From: an uncultured Clostridia bacterium
GTDB lineage: Bacteria > Bacillota > Clostridia > TANB77 > CAG-508
Direction: 5' to 3'
DNA: 26,342 nucleotides
Assembly: GCA_949118805.1 (NCBI GenBank)
Contig: CASAUJ010000020.1
Coordinates: 1 to 26,342 of the forward strand
Shown here: positions 1 to 7,101 of the stretch, one piece after another
How the letters are laid out: every line of letters starts with the position of its first letter
Numbering within the stretch: the first letter of the stretch is position 1
Program-made: the position numbers and the translations under genes
Notes under the pieces: generated by a model
What the model saw: the letters and a program-made list of their open reading frames with translations, nothing else
Databases searched by the model: none
What the model was told of the DNA's origin: nothing

Positions 1-35
1 ATAAGCGATAAAAAGAGATTTAATTTATTTTGGAC

Positions 36-63
36 AAAAAAAGGGAGCCGAACATAAGCTCCC
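36..63 (-). terminator. Intrinsic terminator of the small zinc-ribbon gene
   Basis: Read on the minus strand, a 6-bp GC-rich stem (GGGAGC / GCTCCC, at 58-63 and 43-48) with a 9-base loop is followed directly by a run of Ts (plus-strand A run, 36-42). It lies just after the stop codon at 78-80, which is the expected place for a Rho-independent terminator. Confidence 0.75.
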
Positions 64-77
64 ATAAAACAATTGTT

Positions 78-260
78 TTAATTCTTTTTGATTTTTTTTC
101 GATAAACCCACCGTCTGCCACAGTAGGAACACCTCACAGAGAAAGTAACTCCCATAGATTTAATACCAGAAAAATTATGAAGTTCGAAAAATTTTTCAAT
201 TACGATACCGGTTGTGTGATCATTTACTATGCCACAATTTTTACACTCTTTCCGTTTCAT
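78..260 (-). CDS. Small zinc-ribbon protein, function unknown
   Basis: A 60-residue basic protein with two CxxC knuckles (C6/C9 and C44/C47), the usual layout of a four-cysteine zinc ribbon. An ATG lies 15 bases further upstream (275), but a GGAGG ribosome binding site sits at 269-273, inside that extension and 8 bases before the ATG at 260. I therefore take 260 as the start. A strong promoter and a terminator flank it, so it is a monocistronic unit. I do not recognise the family. Small zinc ribbons can bind nucleic acid or proteins, but nothing here decides between them. Confidence 0.65.
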   Translation of the reverse strand: MKRKECKNCGIVNDHTTGIVIEKFFELHNFSGIKSMGVTFSVRCSYCGRRWVYRKKIKKN

Positions 261-295
261 ATGTTGTTCCTCCATACAAATAATATTATGAAAAC

Positions 296-324
296 ATTGT
301 AGTATACAAAATAAGAAAAGTCAA
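296..324 (-). promoter_or_regulatory. Promoter of the zinc-ribbon gene
   Basis: On the minus strand TTGACT (319-324) and TACAAT (296-301) are separated by exactly 17 bases, a near-consensus sigma-A promoter that fires about 30 bases before the chosen start codon. Confidence 0.75.
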
Positions 325-335
325 GTCTCTGAAAT

Positions 336-364
336 TTGACTTTTAAAAGAAAATATAGTATAAT
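336..364 (+). promoter_or_regulatory. Promoter of rnj
   Basis: TTGACT (336-341) and TATAAT (359-364) with a 17-base spacer. It is divergent from the neighbouring minus-strand promoter, with the two -35 boxes only 11 bases apart. The start codon of rnj is about 280 bases downstream, so the transcript has a long leader. Confidence 0.8.
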
Positions 365-370
365 GAAAAA

Positions 371-649
371 CAATGATTAGCAACTGTCCACTAAGTTGCT
401 TAAAGTATGAGATTTTATTATTAAGTAAAAAATGTATTAAGAGAGAAAATAAAGTAAATAATAAGAAGAAACGGATTATAAAAGTTTATGCTATGTTTGT
501 AAGAGAGAAGCATAGGGAATTAAACTTTATTTTATGGATTATTTAATAATATTAGACACATCTTATTTCTTACAAAAGTTATAAGATGTGCTATTTATCT
601 GTTATTTATTAATAAAATCAAAGGAAAAAGAAAGGAAGGACTTAAAATT
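371..649 (+). promoter_or_regulatory. Long structured 5' leader of rnj
   Basis: This gene-free stretch of about 280 bases lies between the rnj promoter and its start. Three hairpins can be drawn by eye: AGCAACT/AGTTGCT (379-385 with 394-400); AAAGTTTA/TAAACTTT (481-488 with 521-528) enclosing TGCT/AGCA; and a 10-bp stem CACATCTTAT/ATAAGATGTG (557-566 with 581-590). The last is followed by a broken U-rich stretch, so a weak attenuator is possible but not clear. I match it to no known riboswitch class. The rnj ribosome binding site AAGGAAGG lies near 632-640. Confidence 0.5.
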
Positions 650-2545
650 ATGGCAGAAGAAAAAATAGAAAATCAATCCAAAAGGACCTATGAAAAGAAG
701 GAAAGAACAGGAAAAACTACTAAAAGAGTAAATCAAGAAGGGGGAAAAAGACCTTATCATAAAAGAAGTAAAACATCGACAGCAAATGGGGAAACAAAAA
801 AAGAGATGGTATCCACAAGAAAAGTAGAAAATGTGGAAAAGACAACAAGAAGAAGAATGACAGAAGGGAAAAGAAATATATTTAAAACTTCAAAGCTAAA
901 AATTATTCCTTTAGGAGGTTTGCATGAAGTAGGAAAAAATATTACTGTTTTTGAATATGAAAATGAAATAATTGTAATAGATTGTGGATTATCTTTTCCA
1001 GAGGATGATATGTTAGGGATTGATTTGGTTATACCAGATATTACCTATTTAGAGAAAAATGTAGATAAAATTAAAGGATTAATTATTACACATGGTCATG
1101 AAGATCATATAGGAAGTGTTCCTTATTTATTAAAGAAAATTAATATACCAATTTATGCACCTAGACTTGCTTGTGGATTAATTCGAAATAAACTAGAAGA
1201 GCATAAATTAGTAAGAAGTACAAAATTAATAGAAGTAATGCAAGGACAGATCATGAATTTTGGGAAAAACTTTAAAGTAGAATTTATTAGGAGTTCACAT
1301 AGTATACCAGATTCTGTTATGTTAGCGATTACAACACCAGCAGGAACCATATTACACACAGGAGATTTTAAGGTGGATTATACCCCAATCGATGGGAAAA
1401 TAATGGATTTTGGAAGAATTGCTGAATTAGGAAATCAAGGAATTTTAGCTTTAATGTCTGATAGTACAAATGCAGAGAGAAAAGGTTTTACTATGTCAGA
1501 GAGTTCAATTGGAGAAGTATTCGATAAATTGTTTTTACATTGTACCAAAAGAATTGTGGTAGCAACCTTTGCATCTAATGTGCATAGAGTGCAACAAATT
1601 GTAAATTCAGCGATAAAATATAATCGAAAAATTGCAGTATGTGGTAGAAGTATGATAAATATGATTGAAACAGCAAAAGAATTAGGGTATATTGAATGTC
1701 CGGAAAATATATTTATTGATATTGATATGATTAGTAAATATACAGATGAACAATTGGTGATTATTACAACTGGAAGCCAAGGAGAACCAATGTCAGCTTT
1801 AACAAGAATGGCAGCAGGAGATCATAGAAAGGTAAAGATAACGCCAAATGATTTAGTTATCATTTCTGCTACTCCAATACCAGGAAATGAAAAGTTTGTA
1901 TCAAAAGTAATTGATGATTTAATGCAAATAGGAGCAGAAGTGGTGTATAGTTCTTTGGAAACGATTCATGTATCAGGGCATGCCTGTCAAGAGGAACAAA
2001 AATTAATTTTAGCTTTGTCAAGACCAAAATATTTTATTCCAGTTCATGGAGAATATAGACAACTTATTGCTCATAGTGAAACGGCTCAAAGTATGGGAAT
2101 CGATAAAAACAATATTATTATGATGTCAAATGGACGAGTGTTAGAAATTAATCAGACAGGAGCAGAATTGACGAATTCTGTACCAAGTGGTAGAGTATTA
2201 GTAGATGGATTAGGCGTTGGTGATGTAGGAGGAATTGTGTTAAGAGATCGACAACATTTATCACAGGATGGATTAATTGTGATTGTTTTAACAATGGATT
2301 CTTCAACAGGAGAAGTAGTTGCTGGACCAGATGTTATTTCTAGAGGATTTGTTTATGTAAGAGAGTCTGAGAATTTAATGGATGATGTAAAATCTGTGGT
2401 AAGACATGAGATAAAGAAGTGTGAAGAAAGAGGGATTACAGATTGGGCAACAATAAAGTCTACTACTAGAGAAAACTTAAGGGATTATATTTTTATGAAA
2501 ACGAAAAGAAATCCAATGATTATACCAATTATTATGGAAGTGTAG
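650..2545 (+). CDS. rnj: Ribonuclease J (metallo-beta-lactamase/beta-CASP RNase)
   Basis: RNase J is the 5'-to-3' exoribonuclease and endoribonuclease of Firmicutes, central to mRNA decay and rRNA maturation in the cytoplasm. The metallo-beta-lactamase motif HGHEDH is at residues 148-153, with further metal ligands in SHS (216-218), HTGDF (236-240), VSGHA (441-445) and PVHGE (464-468). The beta-CASP part lies between about residues 270 and 440. The protein is 631 residues, about 75 more than Bacillus subtilis RNase J1, because residues 1-80 form a low-complexity tail rich in Lys, Arg, Thr and Glu ahead of the catalytic core. The start has a good ribosome binding site, so the tail is probably real. 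A long structured leader precedes the gene, and an unrecognised gene follows 31 bases downstream. Confidence 0.95.
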   Translation: MAEEKIENQSKRTYEKKERTGKTTKRVNQEGGKRPYHKRSKTSTANGETKKEMVSTRKVENVEKTTRRRMTEGKRNIFKTSKLKIIPLGGLHEVGKNITVFEYENEIIVIDCGLSFPEDDMLGIDLVIPDITYLEKNVDKIKGLIITHGHEDHIGSVPYLLKKINIPIYAPRLACGLIRNKLEEHKLVRSTKLIEVMQGQIMNFGKNFKVEFIRSSHSIPDSVMLAITTPAGTILHTGDFKVDYTPIDGKIMDFGRIAELGNQGILALMSDSTNAERKGFTMSESSIGEVFDKLFLHCTKRIVVATFASNVHRVQQIVNSAIKYNRKIAVCGRSMINMIETAKELGYIECPENIFIDIDMISKYTDEQLVIITTGSQGEPMSALTRMAAGDHRKVKITPNDLVIISATPIPGNEKFVSKVIDDLMQIGAEVVYSSLETIHVSGHACQEEQKLILALSRPKYFIPVHGEYRQLIAHSETAQSMGIDKNNIIMMSNGRVLEINQTGAELTNSVPSGRVLVDGLGVGDVGGIVLRDRQHLSQDGLIVIVLTMDSSTGEVVAGPDVISRGFVYVRESENLMDDVKSVVRHEIKKCEERGITDWATIKSTTRENLRDYIFMKTKRNPMIIPIIMEV

Positions 2546-2576
2546 TAAAAGATGTGAATCATAGGAGGGATGATAA

Positions 2577-3149
2577 TTGACAGAAGGTTTTTTAAAAAAT
2601 GTAGCATCAAGTATTGATAATATAACATTAGAATCAGTAGGAAATATGACCCAATATTTTAATTTAAATGATTTTTTTAATGAAAATTTTCAAGGAATGG
2701 CAGAAATCATGATTACACCCTATCAAGTAATGGTAATATATGCGAGTTCTGATGCGAAGATGCTTCATAATTCAGTAATTTCCTATATGAGAGATAATAT
2801 TCTTGATCTAAGAATGGAAAAACCTATTATAGCAATTCGTTGTTGTTCAGAAAGAGATAGAAAGTTTTTTTATCCAGAAATTTTAAACAGAGGGTATTCT
2901 GTAACATCAAGTATGATATCGGTATTAGAAATATTTTATAGCCAAATAAGGCGTTGTAATTGTGTTGATTTGATGGGAGCAACATTACAAGAGTTTAAAA
3001 AATATAATGGTATTACAACAACTGTTGAAAGAATGTCAGAAATACCAGATAGCAGAGTTTGTAAAAAGATAAATGGAATGGCTATTAATGAATATATATA
3101 TTTAATGAAAGAAAGAGAAGAGAAAGAAGACAAGGAAGAGGGAAGATAG
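2577..3149 (+). CDS. Conserved-looking protein of unknown function, downstream of rnj
   Basis: A 190-residue soluble protein that I do not recognise. Translation starts at TTG: an AGGAGGG site at 2563-2569 is 7 bases before it. The ATG touching that site (2570) is in another frame that stops quickly. There is no signal peptide or membrane segment. The middle has a CC pair (IAIRCCSERD), and the tail from about residue 175 is almost entirely Lys and Glu. It lies 31 bases after rnj and ahead of a terminator, so it is co-transcribed with rnj. A role linked to RNA turnover would be a guess from position alone. Confidence 0.75.
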   Translation: MTEGFLKNVASSIDNITLESVGNMTQYFNLNDFFNENFQGMAEIMITPYQVMVIYASSDAKMLHNSVISYMRDNILDLRMEKPIIAIRCCSERDRKFFYPEILNRGYSVTSSMISVLEIFYSQIRRCNCVDLMGATLQEFKKYNGITTTVERMSEIPDSRVCKKINGMAINEYIYLMKEREEKEDKEEGR

Positions 3150-3166
3150 AAAATAGAGGAAAAAAG

Positions 3167-3206
3167 AAAAATACCAAGCATTTTTATGTTTGGTATTTTT
3201 CTTTTC
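3167..3206 (+). terminator. Intrinsic terminator of the rnj operon
   Basis: An 11-bp stem AAAAATACCAA (3167-3177) / TTGGTATTTTT (3190-3200), with its 3' arm running into TTTTTCTTTT. It is 17 bases after the stop of the preceding gene. The A-rich 5' side could also let it work in the reverse direction. Confidence 0.75.
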
Positions 3207-3292
3207 CATACTTTGGAAAGTTTTTTATAGGTGCTTATCATTTATTGCATAAAATGATTTACAGAAAGAACTGTGAAAACTTGAAATAATGC

Positions 3293-3321
3293 TTGTAAAC
3301 CTAGGAAAAATTTGATATAAT
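3293..3321 (+). promoter_or_regulatory. Promoter of gltX
   Basis: TTGTAA (3293-3298) and TATAAT (3316-3321) with a 17-base spacer, about 60 bases before the gltX start. Confidence 0.65.
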
Positions 3322-3381
3322 AGAACAATAAAAAAGAGAATTAACAAGATTATGAAGATCAATTAAAGGAGAGAAAATAGA

Positions 3382-5043
3382 ATGGATTATAAAGAGTTAG
3401 CAAATTTAATATTTCCAGAGGCAAAAGAAATAAGTTATTATGAAGAAAAATATCCAGAAAGAAACTTAAAAGAAGGAGCTGTGGTAACAAGATTTGCACC
3501 AAGTCCAACAGGCTTTGTCCACATTGGAGGTTTGTATCAGTCTTTAATTGCCAAGAAATTAACCACACAAACAGAAGGTGTATTCTTTTTAAGAGTAGAA
3601 GATACAGATCAAAAAAGAGAAGTAGAAAATGGGGTAACAGGAATTGTAAATGCATTAAAAGATTTTGTTATTGTACCAGATGAAGGAATGATTTCTGAAA
3701 ATGAAGAAAAAGGAGATTATGGACCTTATAAACAATCTTTAAGAAAAGAAATTTATCAGGCATATGCAAAATATTTGATAGAACAAGGAAAAGCTTATCC
3801 ATGTTTTTGTACAACGGAAGAAATTGAAGAAATTAGGGCAAAACAAGAGCAGGCTAAAATCAGACCAGGATATTATGGAATATGGGCAAAATGTAGAAGT
3901 TATACAGTAGAAGAGATAGCAGAAAAAATAAAAAAGGGAGAAAAATATATTATTCGTTTTAAATCCCCTGGAAGAGAAGATCGAAAAATAAAGCATCATG
4001 ATGTGATAAAAGGAAATGTTGATTTTCCAGAAAATGATCAAGATGTTGTTATTATTAAAGCAGATGGATTACCAACATATCATTTTGCACATGCAATTGA
4101 TGATCATCTAATGAGAACAACACATGTGATTCGAGGAGATGAGTGGCTATCATCTATTCCATTACATTTACAATTATTTCACGAATTAGGATTCAAAGCA
4201 CCTAAATATGCACATATTGCACCAATTATGAAGAATGATGAAGGAAATAAAAGAAAATTAAGCAAAAGAAAAGATGCAGAAGCTGCTGTTAGTTATTACG
4301 AGGAAGAAGGAATTCCAGAAGAAGCAGTAAAAGAATATTTATTAAATATTGCCAATTCTAATTTTGAAAATTGGAGAAAAGCAAATCCTGAAAAAGCAAT
4401 AGAAGAATTTGAATTACAATTAAATAAAATGAGTGTAAGTGGTGCTTTGTTCGATATGGTAAAATTATTAGATGTAGGAAAAACTGTTATTTCTAGAATG
4501 ACAGCAGAGCAAGTCTATGAAGCGGCGATGGTTTGGGCACAAAAACATGATAAAGAATTAATAAAAATGTTAGAAAATAAAGACTATGCATTAAAAGTAT
4601 TGGGAATTGAGAGAGGAAACAAAAAACCAAGAAAAGATATTTCAAAATGGTCAGAAGTAAAAGAAAATATTGCTTACATGTATGATGAAAAATTCTATGA
4701 GGAATCACAAGAATATCCATATCAAGTAATTCATAACAAAGAGGAGATACAAAAGATATTAAAAATGTATATAGAAAAATATTTTCATGAAGTAGATGAT
4801 AAGCAACAATGGTTTGAGCAAATTAAAGAATTAGCTTCTGCAATGGGATATGCAAAAGAAGTAAAAGAATTTAAAGCAAATCCTGATCAATACAAGGCAC
4901 ATGTTGGAGATGTGAGTACAGTTTTAAGAGTGGCATTAACAGCTAGAACGAATACACCAGATATGTATGAGATTATGCAAATTTTAGGAAAAGATAGAAT
5001 AGAGAAAAGGTTTGCCAAAGCAATAGAGGAAATGGAGATATAA
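3382..5043 (+). CDS. gltX: Glutamate--tRNA ligase
   Basis: Class I aminoacyl-tRNA synthetase that charges tRNA with glutamate. The N-terminal Rossmann core has the signature RFAPSPTGFVHIGGL (residues 37-51, with HIGG at 47-50) and RVEDTD (71-76). The second ATP-binding motif is KLSKR (292-296), the usual GluRS form of KMSKS. Cysteines C141, C143 and C171 fit the zinc-binding insert seen in many bacterial GluRS. Residues from about 330 onward are the helical anticodon-binding part. At 553 residues it is longer than the roughly 470-490 of many bacterial GluRS, with the extra length in the C-terminal half. An AAAGGAGAG site precedes the ATG. The next gene begins 3 bases after the stop. Confidence 0.93.
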   Translation: MDYKELANLIFPEAKEISYYEEKYPERNLKEGAVVTRFAPSPTGFVHIGGLYQSLIAKKLTTQTEGVFFLRVEDTDQKREVENGVTGIVNALKDFVIVPDEGMISENEEKGDYGPYKQSLRKEIYQAYAKYLIEQGKAYPCFCTTEEIEEIRAKQEQAKIRPGYYGIWAKCRSYTVEEIAEKIKKGEKYIIRFKSPGREDRKIKHHDVIKGNVDFPENDQDVVIIKADGLPTYHFAHAIDDHLMRTTHVIRGDEWLSSIPLHLQLFHELGFKAPKYAHIAPIMKNDEGNKRKLSKRKDAEAAVSYYEEEGIPEEAVKEYLLNIANSNFENWRKANPEKAIEEFELQLNKMSVSGALFDMVKLLDVGKTVISRMTAEQVYEAAMVWAQKHDKELIKMLENKDYALKVLGIERGNKKPRKDISKWSEVKENIAYMYDEKFYEESQEYPYQVIHNKEEIQKILKMYIEKYFHEVDDKQQWFEQIKELASAMGYAKEVKEFKANPDQYKAHVGDVSTVLRVALTARTNTPDMYEIMQILGKDRIEKRFAKAIEEMEI

Positions 5044-5046
5044 AAA

Positions 5047-5238
5047 GTGGATTATCAAATAGGAGATAGGGTAAGAACCAAAAAGCAACACCCTTGTGGT
5101 AGTAAAATTTGGGAAATTACAAGGATTGGTGTTGATTTTAAGTTAAAATGTCAAGGGTGTGGACATGTGGTTATGTTGCCAAGAGAAAAAGCTTTAAAGG
5201 TCATTACAAAGAAATTAGAAGAAAAAGAAAACAAGTGA
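5047..5238 (+). CDS. DUF951 family protein (YyzM-like)
   Basis: A 63-residue protein starting at GTG, only 3 bases after gltX, with its GGAG site (about 5033-5037) inside the end of gltX, so the two are translationally close. The pattern DYQIGDRVRTKKQHPCGSK, a central tryptophan, then CQGCG and MLPR matches the small DUF951 family found across Firmicutes. The conserved cysteines (one in HPCG, two in CQGC) suggest a metal or nucleic-acid binding fold. The family has no established function that I know of. Confidence 0.8.
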   Translation: MDYQIGDRVRTKKQHPCGSKIWEITRIGVDFKLKCQGCGHVVMLPREKALKVITKKLEEKENK

Positions 5239-5252
5239 AAATGAAAAAGCAT

Positions 5253-5275
5253 AAGGGAGGCTAAAGGCCTCCCTT
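5253..5275. terminator. Strong hairpin between convergent genes
   Basis: A perfect 9-bp GC-rich stem AAGGGAGGC (5253-5261) / GCCTCCCTT (5267-5275) with a 5-base loop, lying between the plus-strand DUF951 gene and the minus-strand gene ending at 5309. Neither side has an ideal U-run. On the minus strand TTTTT follows after four bases, so it suits that direction slightly better. It is best read as a shared terminator. Confidence 0.6.
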
Positions 5276-5308
5276 ACTACGTGGTAAAACTATTGTTTTT
5301 CCTCTTTT

Positions 5309-5908
5309 TTAATGGAGAGTATGACAATAAATCAGCTTGTAGGTTTGACTATTTTTCAACGCTTTTTTTGCCTGATGTAACAATTTACGGTCTCGAGTGT
5401 GAAGATTATCAAGATTTTCGCAAATTTCTAAAAGATTTAATGCTAATTGCACATTCTTGATAGCCTCCAAAATCGGGAAATCGTCAATTGTTGAACACAG
5501 GCTTACTAAGGACTGAATAGATACTTTGCCTTTGCGATAGACTATTTTGTAGGCCTGACTATTTTTTAAATTCCTTTCAGCCTGGTGCAGTTTTTTAGCT
5601 TCGTGTTCAGGAAGATTCTTGTACCGCTTACAAACCCGCAGATAATGCATGGCTTTTTTTACAGCAGAATGAGCTTCTAGAACGGAGACCTGTCCAATAG
5701 TATTACATAAGATAGAAAGGGTTCTTAGGTTCTTCTTTCTTTCCTTATAGTAATGTTTCTGTTTAGTATTGGAACTCTGTCGGTCTTTGGGAGAAGAATC
5801 CTGAGATTCTTCTATCGGACAATAGTCAATGGGTGGATAATCTGTCATACATGTTTGGTAGCATTCGAATTGTTGACAGCATGCCATGTTGTTCATACAA
5901 CTTCTCAT
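5309..5908 (-). CDS. Cys-rich protein with two tandem 64-residue helical repeats, unknown function
   Basis: I do not recognise this 199-residue protein. Residues 1-30 hold six cysteines (4, 10, 11, 16, 20, 30), followed by a polar linker. Residues 61-124 and 131-194 are two copies of one 64-residue unit. My hand alignment has 27 identical positions (about 42%), including LC-TI, LEA, LHQA and LKNSQ-YK. The pattern predicts a helical repeat. There is no signal peptide or membrane segment. A GGAGG site lies 4 bases before the ATG, and an extended -10 promoter lies upstream. By eye the gene is richer in G+C than its neighbours, which hints at a different origin. The Cys-rich head resembles small spore-surface proteins, but that is only a suggestion. 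Confidence 0.75.
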   Translation of the reverse strand: MRSCMNNMACCQQFECYQTCMTDYPPIDYCPIEESQDSSPKDRQSSNTKQKHYYKERKKNLRTLSILCNTIGQVSVLEAHSAVKKAMHYLRVCKRYKNLPEHEAKKLHQAERNLKNSQAYKIVYRKGKVSIQSLVSLCSTIDDFPILEAIKNVQLALNLLEICENLDNLHTRDRKLLHQAKKALKNSQTYKLIYCHTLH

Positions 5909-5973
5909 AAAACCTCCAAAAAGATAGTGCGACTTAATAACTCAGTCGACTTATTACTATAAATGTCAGATAC

Positions 5974-6002
5974 ATTATAGCATAAGTGTAAACATAATGC
6001 AA
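5974..6002 (-). promoter_or_regulatory. Extended -10 promoter of the Cys-rich repeat protein
   Basis: On the minus strand TTGCAT (5997-6002), a 17-base spacer, and TATAAT (5974-5979) preceded by TGC, giving an extended -10. Between it and the gene is a direct repeat, CGACTTAATA (5930-5939) and CGACTTATTA (5947-5956), in the leader, which might be an operator. Confidence 0.65.
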
Positions 6003-6059
6003 CTGGTATGAGGGAAGAGGCAGGAAGTGAAGAAAAGGTAACAAAATGACAAAAACCGA

Positions 6060-6104
6060 CATATAATACAATATAGTATCAATCAAGGTACTATATTGGA
6101 GGTG
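6060..6104 (+). promoter_or_regulatory. Promoter and inverted repeat abutting the ribosome binding site
   Basis: CATATAATA at 6060-6068 fits either a sigma-A -10 (TATAAT, 6062-6067) or the CATAnnnTA -10 of mother-cell sporulation sigma factors. No good -35 was found for either. Immediately after it is a perfect 10-bp inverted repeat, CAATATAGTA (6069-6078) / TACTATATTG (6089-6098), whose last base is the first base of the GGAGGTG ribosome binding site (6098-6104). It may be an operator or a hairpin that affects initiation. Confidence 0.5.
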
Positions 6105-6112
6105 ACTTTAAT

Positions 6113-6394
6113 ATGGAGCCACAAGAAACAATTTATTGCTATGACAACAGAGAAGAAAAATGTAGCAAAAGAAGAAATTGTCTAGGAATTATAGCGATTA
6201 TATTATTAACAGCATTTGCTCTTGTTATTGGATTAATTATTGGAGCAGCTTTAGCAGTAGCTATTCTTGCAGCATTACCAGCTATTATTGTTTTAGCTGT
6301 TATATTGGCATTATTGTTAGTTTTAACAATAATCTTAATGTTCTGTTGTAAGGGGAAAAAAGAGAAAAAGTGTAAATGCAAATGTTGTTGCTAA
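6113..6394 (+). CDS. Small membrane protein with Cys-rich C-terminal tail
   Basis: A 93-residue protein. Residues 1-22 are polar with two cysteines. Residues 23-78 are almost entirely hydrophobic, enough for two membrane segments with a Pro-containing turn (about residue 56). The last 16 residues are a basic Cys cluster ending KCKCKCCC. The tail suggests metal binding or disulfide or lipid attachment. The GGAGGTG site is 8 bases before the ATG. The gene is monocistronic between its own promoter and a strong terminator. I do not recognise a named family. The possible sporulation-type promoter would fit a spore-envelope protein, but that is weak. Confidence 0.7.
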   Translation: MEPQETIYCYDNREEKCSKRRNCLGIIAIILLTAFALVIGLIIGAALAVAILAALPAIIVLAVILALLLVLTIILMFCCKGKKEKKCKCKCCC

Positions 6395-6410
6395 TTAAAA
6401 GGTATATTTT

Positions 6411-6447
6411 AAGAGTAGAAAATATAAAGTTTTCTACTCTTTTTTTA
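6411..6447 (+). terminator. Intrinsic terminator of the Cys-tailed membrane protein gene
   Basis: A 12-bp stem AAGAGTAGAAAA (6411-6422) / TTTTCTACTCTT (6430-6441) with a 7-base loop, running into seven Ts (6441-6447). engB converges from the other side and ends at 6451, so the stem may serve both. Confidence 0.85.
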
Positions 6448-6450
6448 AAA

Positions 6451-7035
6451 TTAAGATAAGAAATGATCAATAAATTGCCAAACCTCATCTTGATAAATTT
6501 TACGTTCAGAAGAAAAAGGTAAAGTAGTAATATCCCCAAGAGGATTTAGCTGTTTTTGTATTGACTTTACAGCTTCATCTACCTTTGTTTTGGCGATTTT
6601 ATCTGCTTTATTAGCTAAAATCAAACAAGGTAATTGAGAAGAAATGATATATTGATACATTAATTTATCATTTTCACTTGGATTATGTCGAATATCAATT
6701 AGAAAAATAATCAAAGAAATTTCCTCTCGATGGAATAAATATTGTTCAATAAATTTTCCTACTTGTTCTTGTTCCTTTTTGGACATTTTGCTATAACCAT
6801 ACCCAGGTAGATCAACAAAATAAAAGGAATCATCTATATTGTAAAAATTAATTTGGCGTGTTTTTCCTGGTTCACTACTCGTTCTAGCCAATTTTTTACG
6901 ATTGATCATGGTATTAACAAAACTAGATTTTCCAACATTTGATTTTCCAACTAAAACAATTTCTGGTAGCCCTTGACAAGGATATTGGCTTGGCTTTACC
7001 GCAGAAATTTCAAATTTTGGGTTTTTAACTAACAT
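6451..7035 (-). CDS. engB: Ribosome-biogenesis GTP-binding protein EngB/YsxC
   Basis: An essential GTPase needed for late assembly of the large ribosomal subunit. All G motifs are visible: G1 GKSNVGKS at residues 30-37, the TRQINFY switch region at 59-65, G3 DLPGYG at 75-80, G4 NKAD at 141-144, and a G5-like SSE near residue 176. The length of 194 residues is normal for the family. The start ATG follows a GGAG site. It lies 66 bases after serS on the same strand and is probably transcribed with it; two hairpins fill that gap. Confidence 0.94.
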   Translation of the reverse strand: MLVKNPKFEISAVKPSQYPCQGLPEIVLVGKSNVGKSSFVNTMINRKKLARTSSEPGKTRQINFYNIDDSFYFVDLPGYGYSKMSKKEQEQVGKFIEQYLFHREEISLIIFLIDIRHNPSENDKLMYQYIISSQLPCLILANKADKIAKTKVDEAVKSIQKQLNPLGDITTLPFSSERKIYQDEVWQFIDHFLS

Positions 7036-7047
7036 AATAATCTCCTT

Positions 7048-7100
7048 AAATTGTCAATAAAAAGAATCTTATTGGCAATTTTTATGATTGTTATCATAAA
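7048..7100 (-). other. Two hairpins in the serS-engB gap
   Basis: First a perfect 8-bp stem TTTATGAT (7081-7088) / ATCATAAA (7093-7100) with a 4-base loop. Second a 13-bp arm pair with one mismatch on the minus-strand RNA (7048-7060 with 7069-7081) that ends just before the engB ribosome binding site. Neither is followed by a U-run, so I do not call a terminator. They may be mRNA processing or stability elements. Confidence 0.4.
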
Positions 7101-7101
7101 T

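Noticed and set aside
30..302. 90-residue open frame on the plus strand
   Set aside because: It overlaps the zinc-ribbon gene, which has a promoter, ribosome binding site, terminator and paired CxxC motifs on the other strand; this frame has none.
3359..3655. Leu-rich 98-residue open frame on the minus strand
   Set aside because: It is the reverse shadow of gltX, where its apparent hydrophobicity comes from Lys/Glu codons read backwards. The other minus-strand frames within plus-strand genes are shadows for the same reason.
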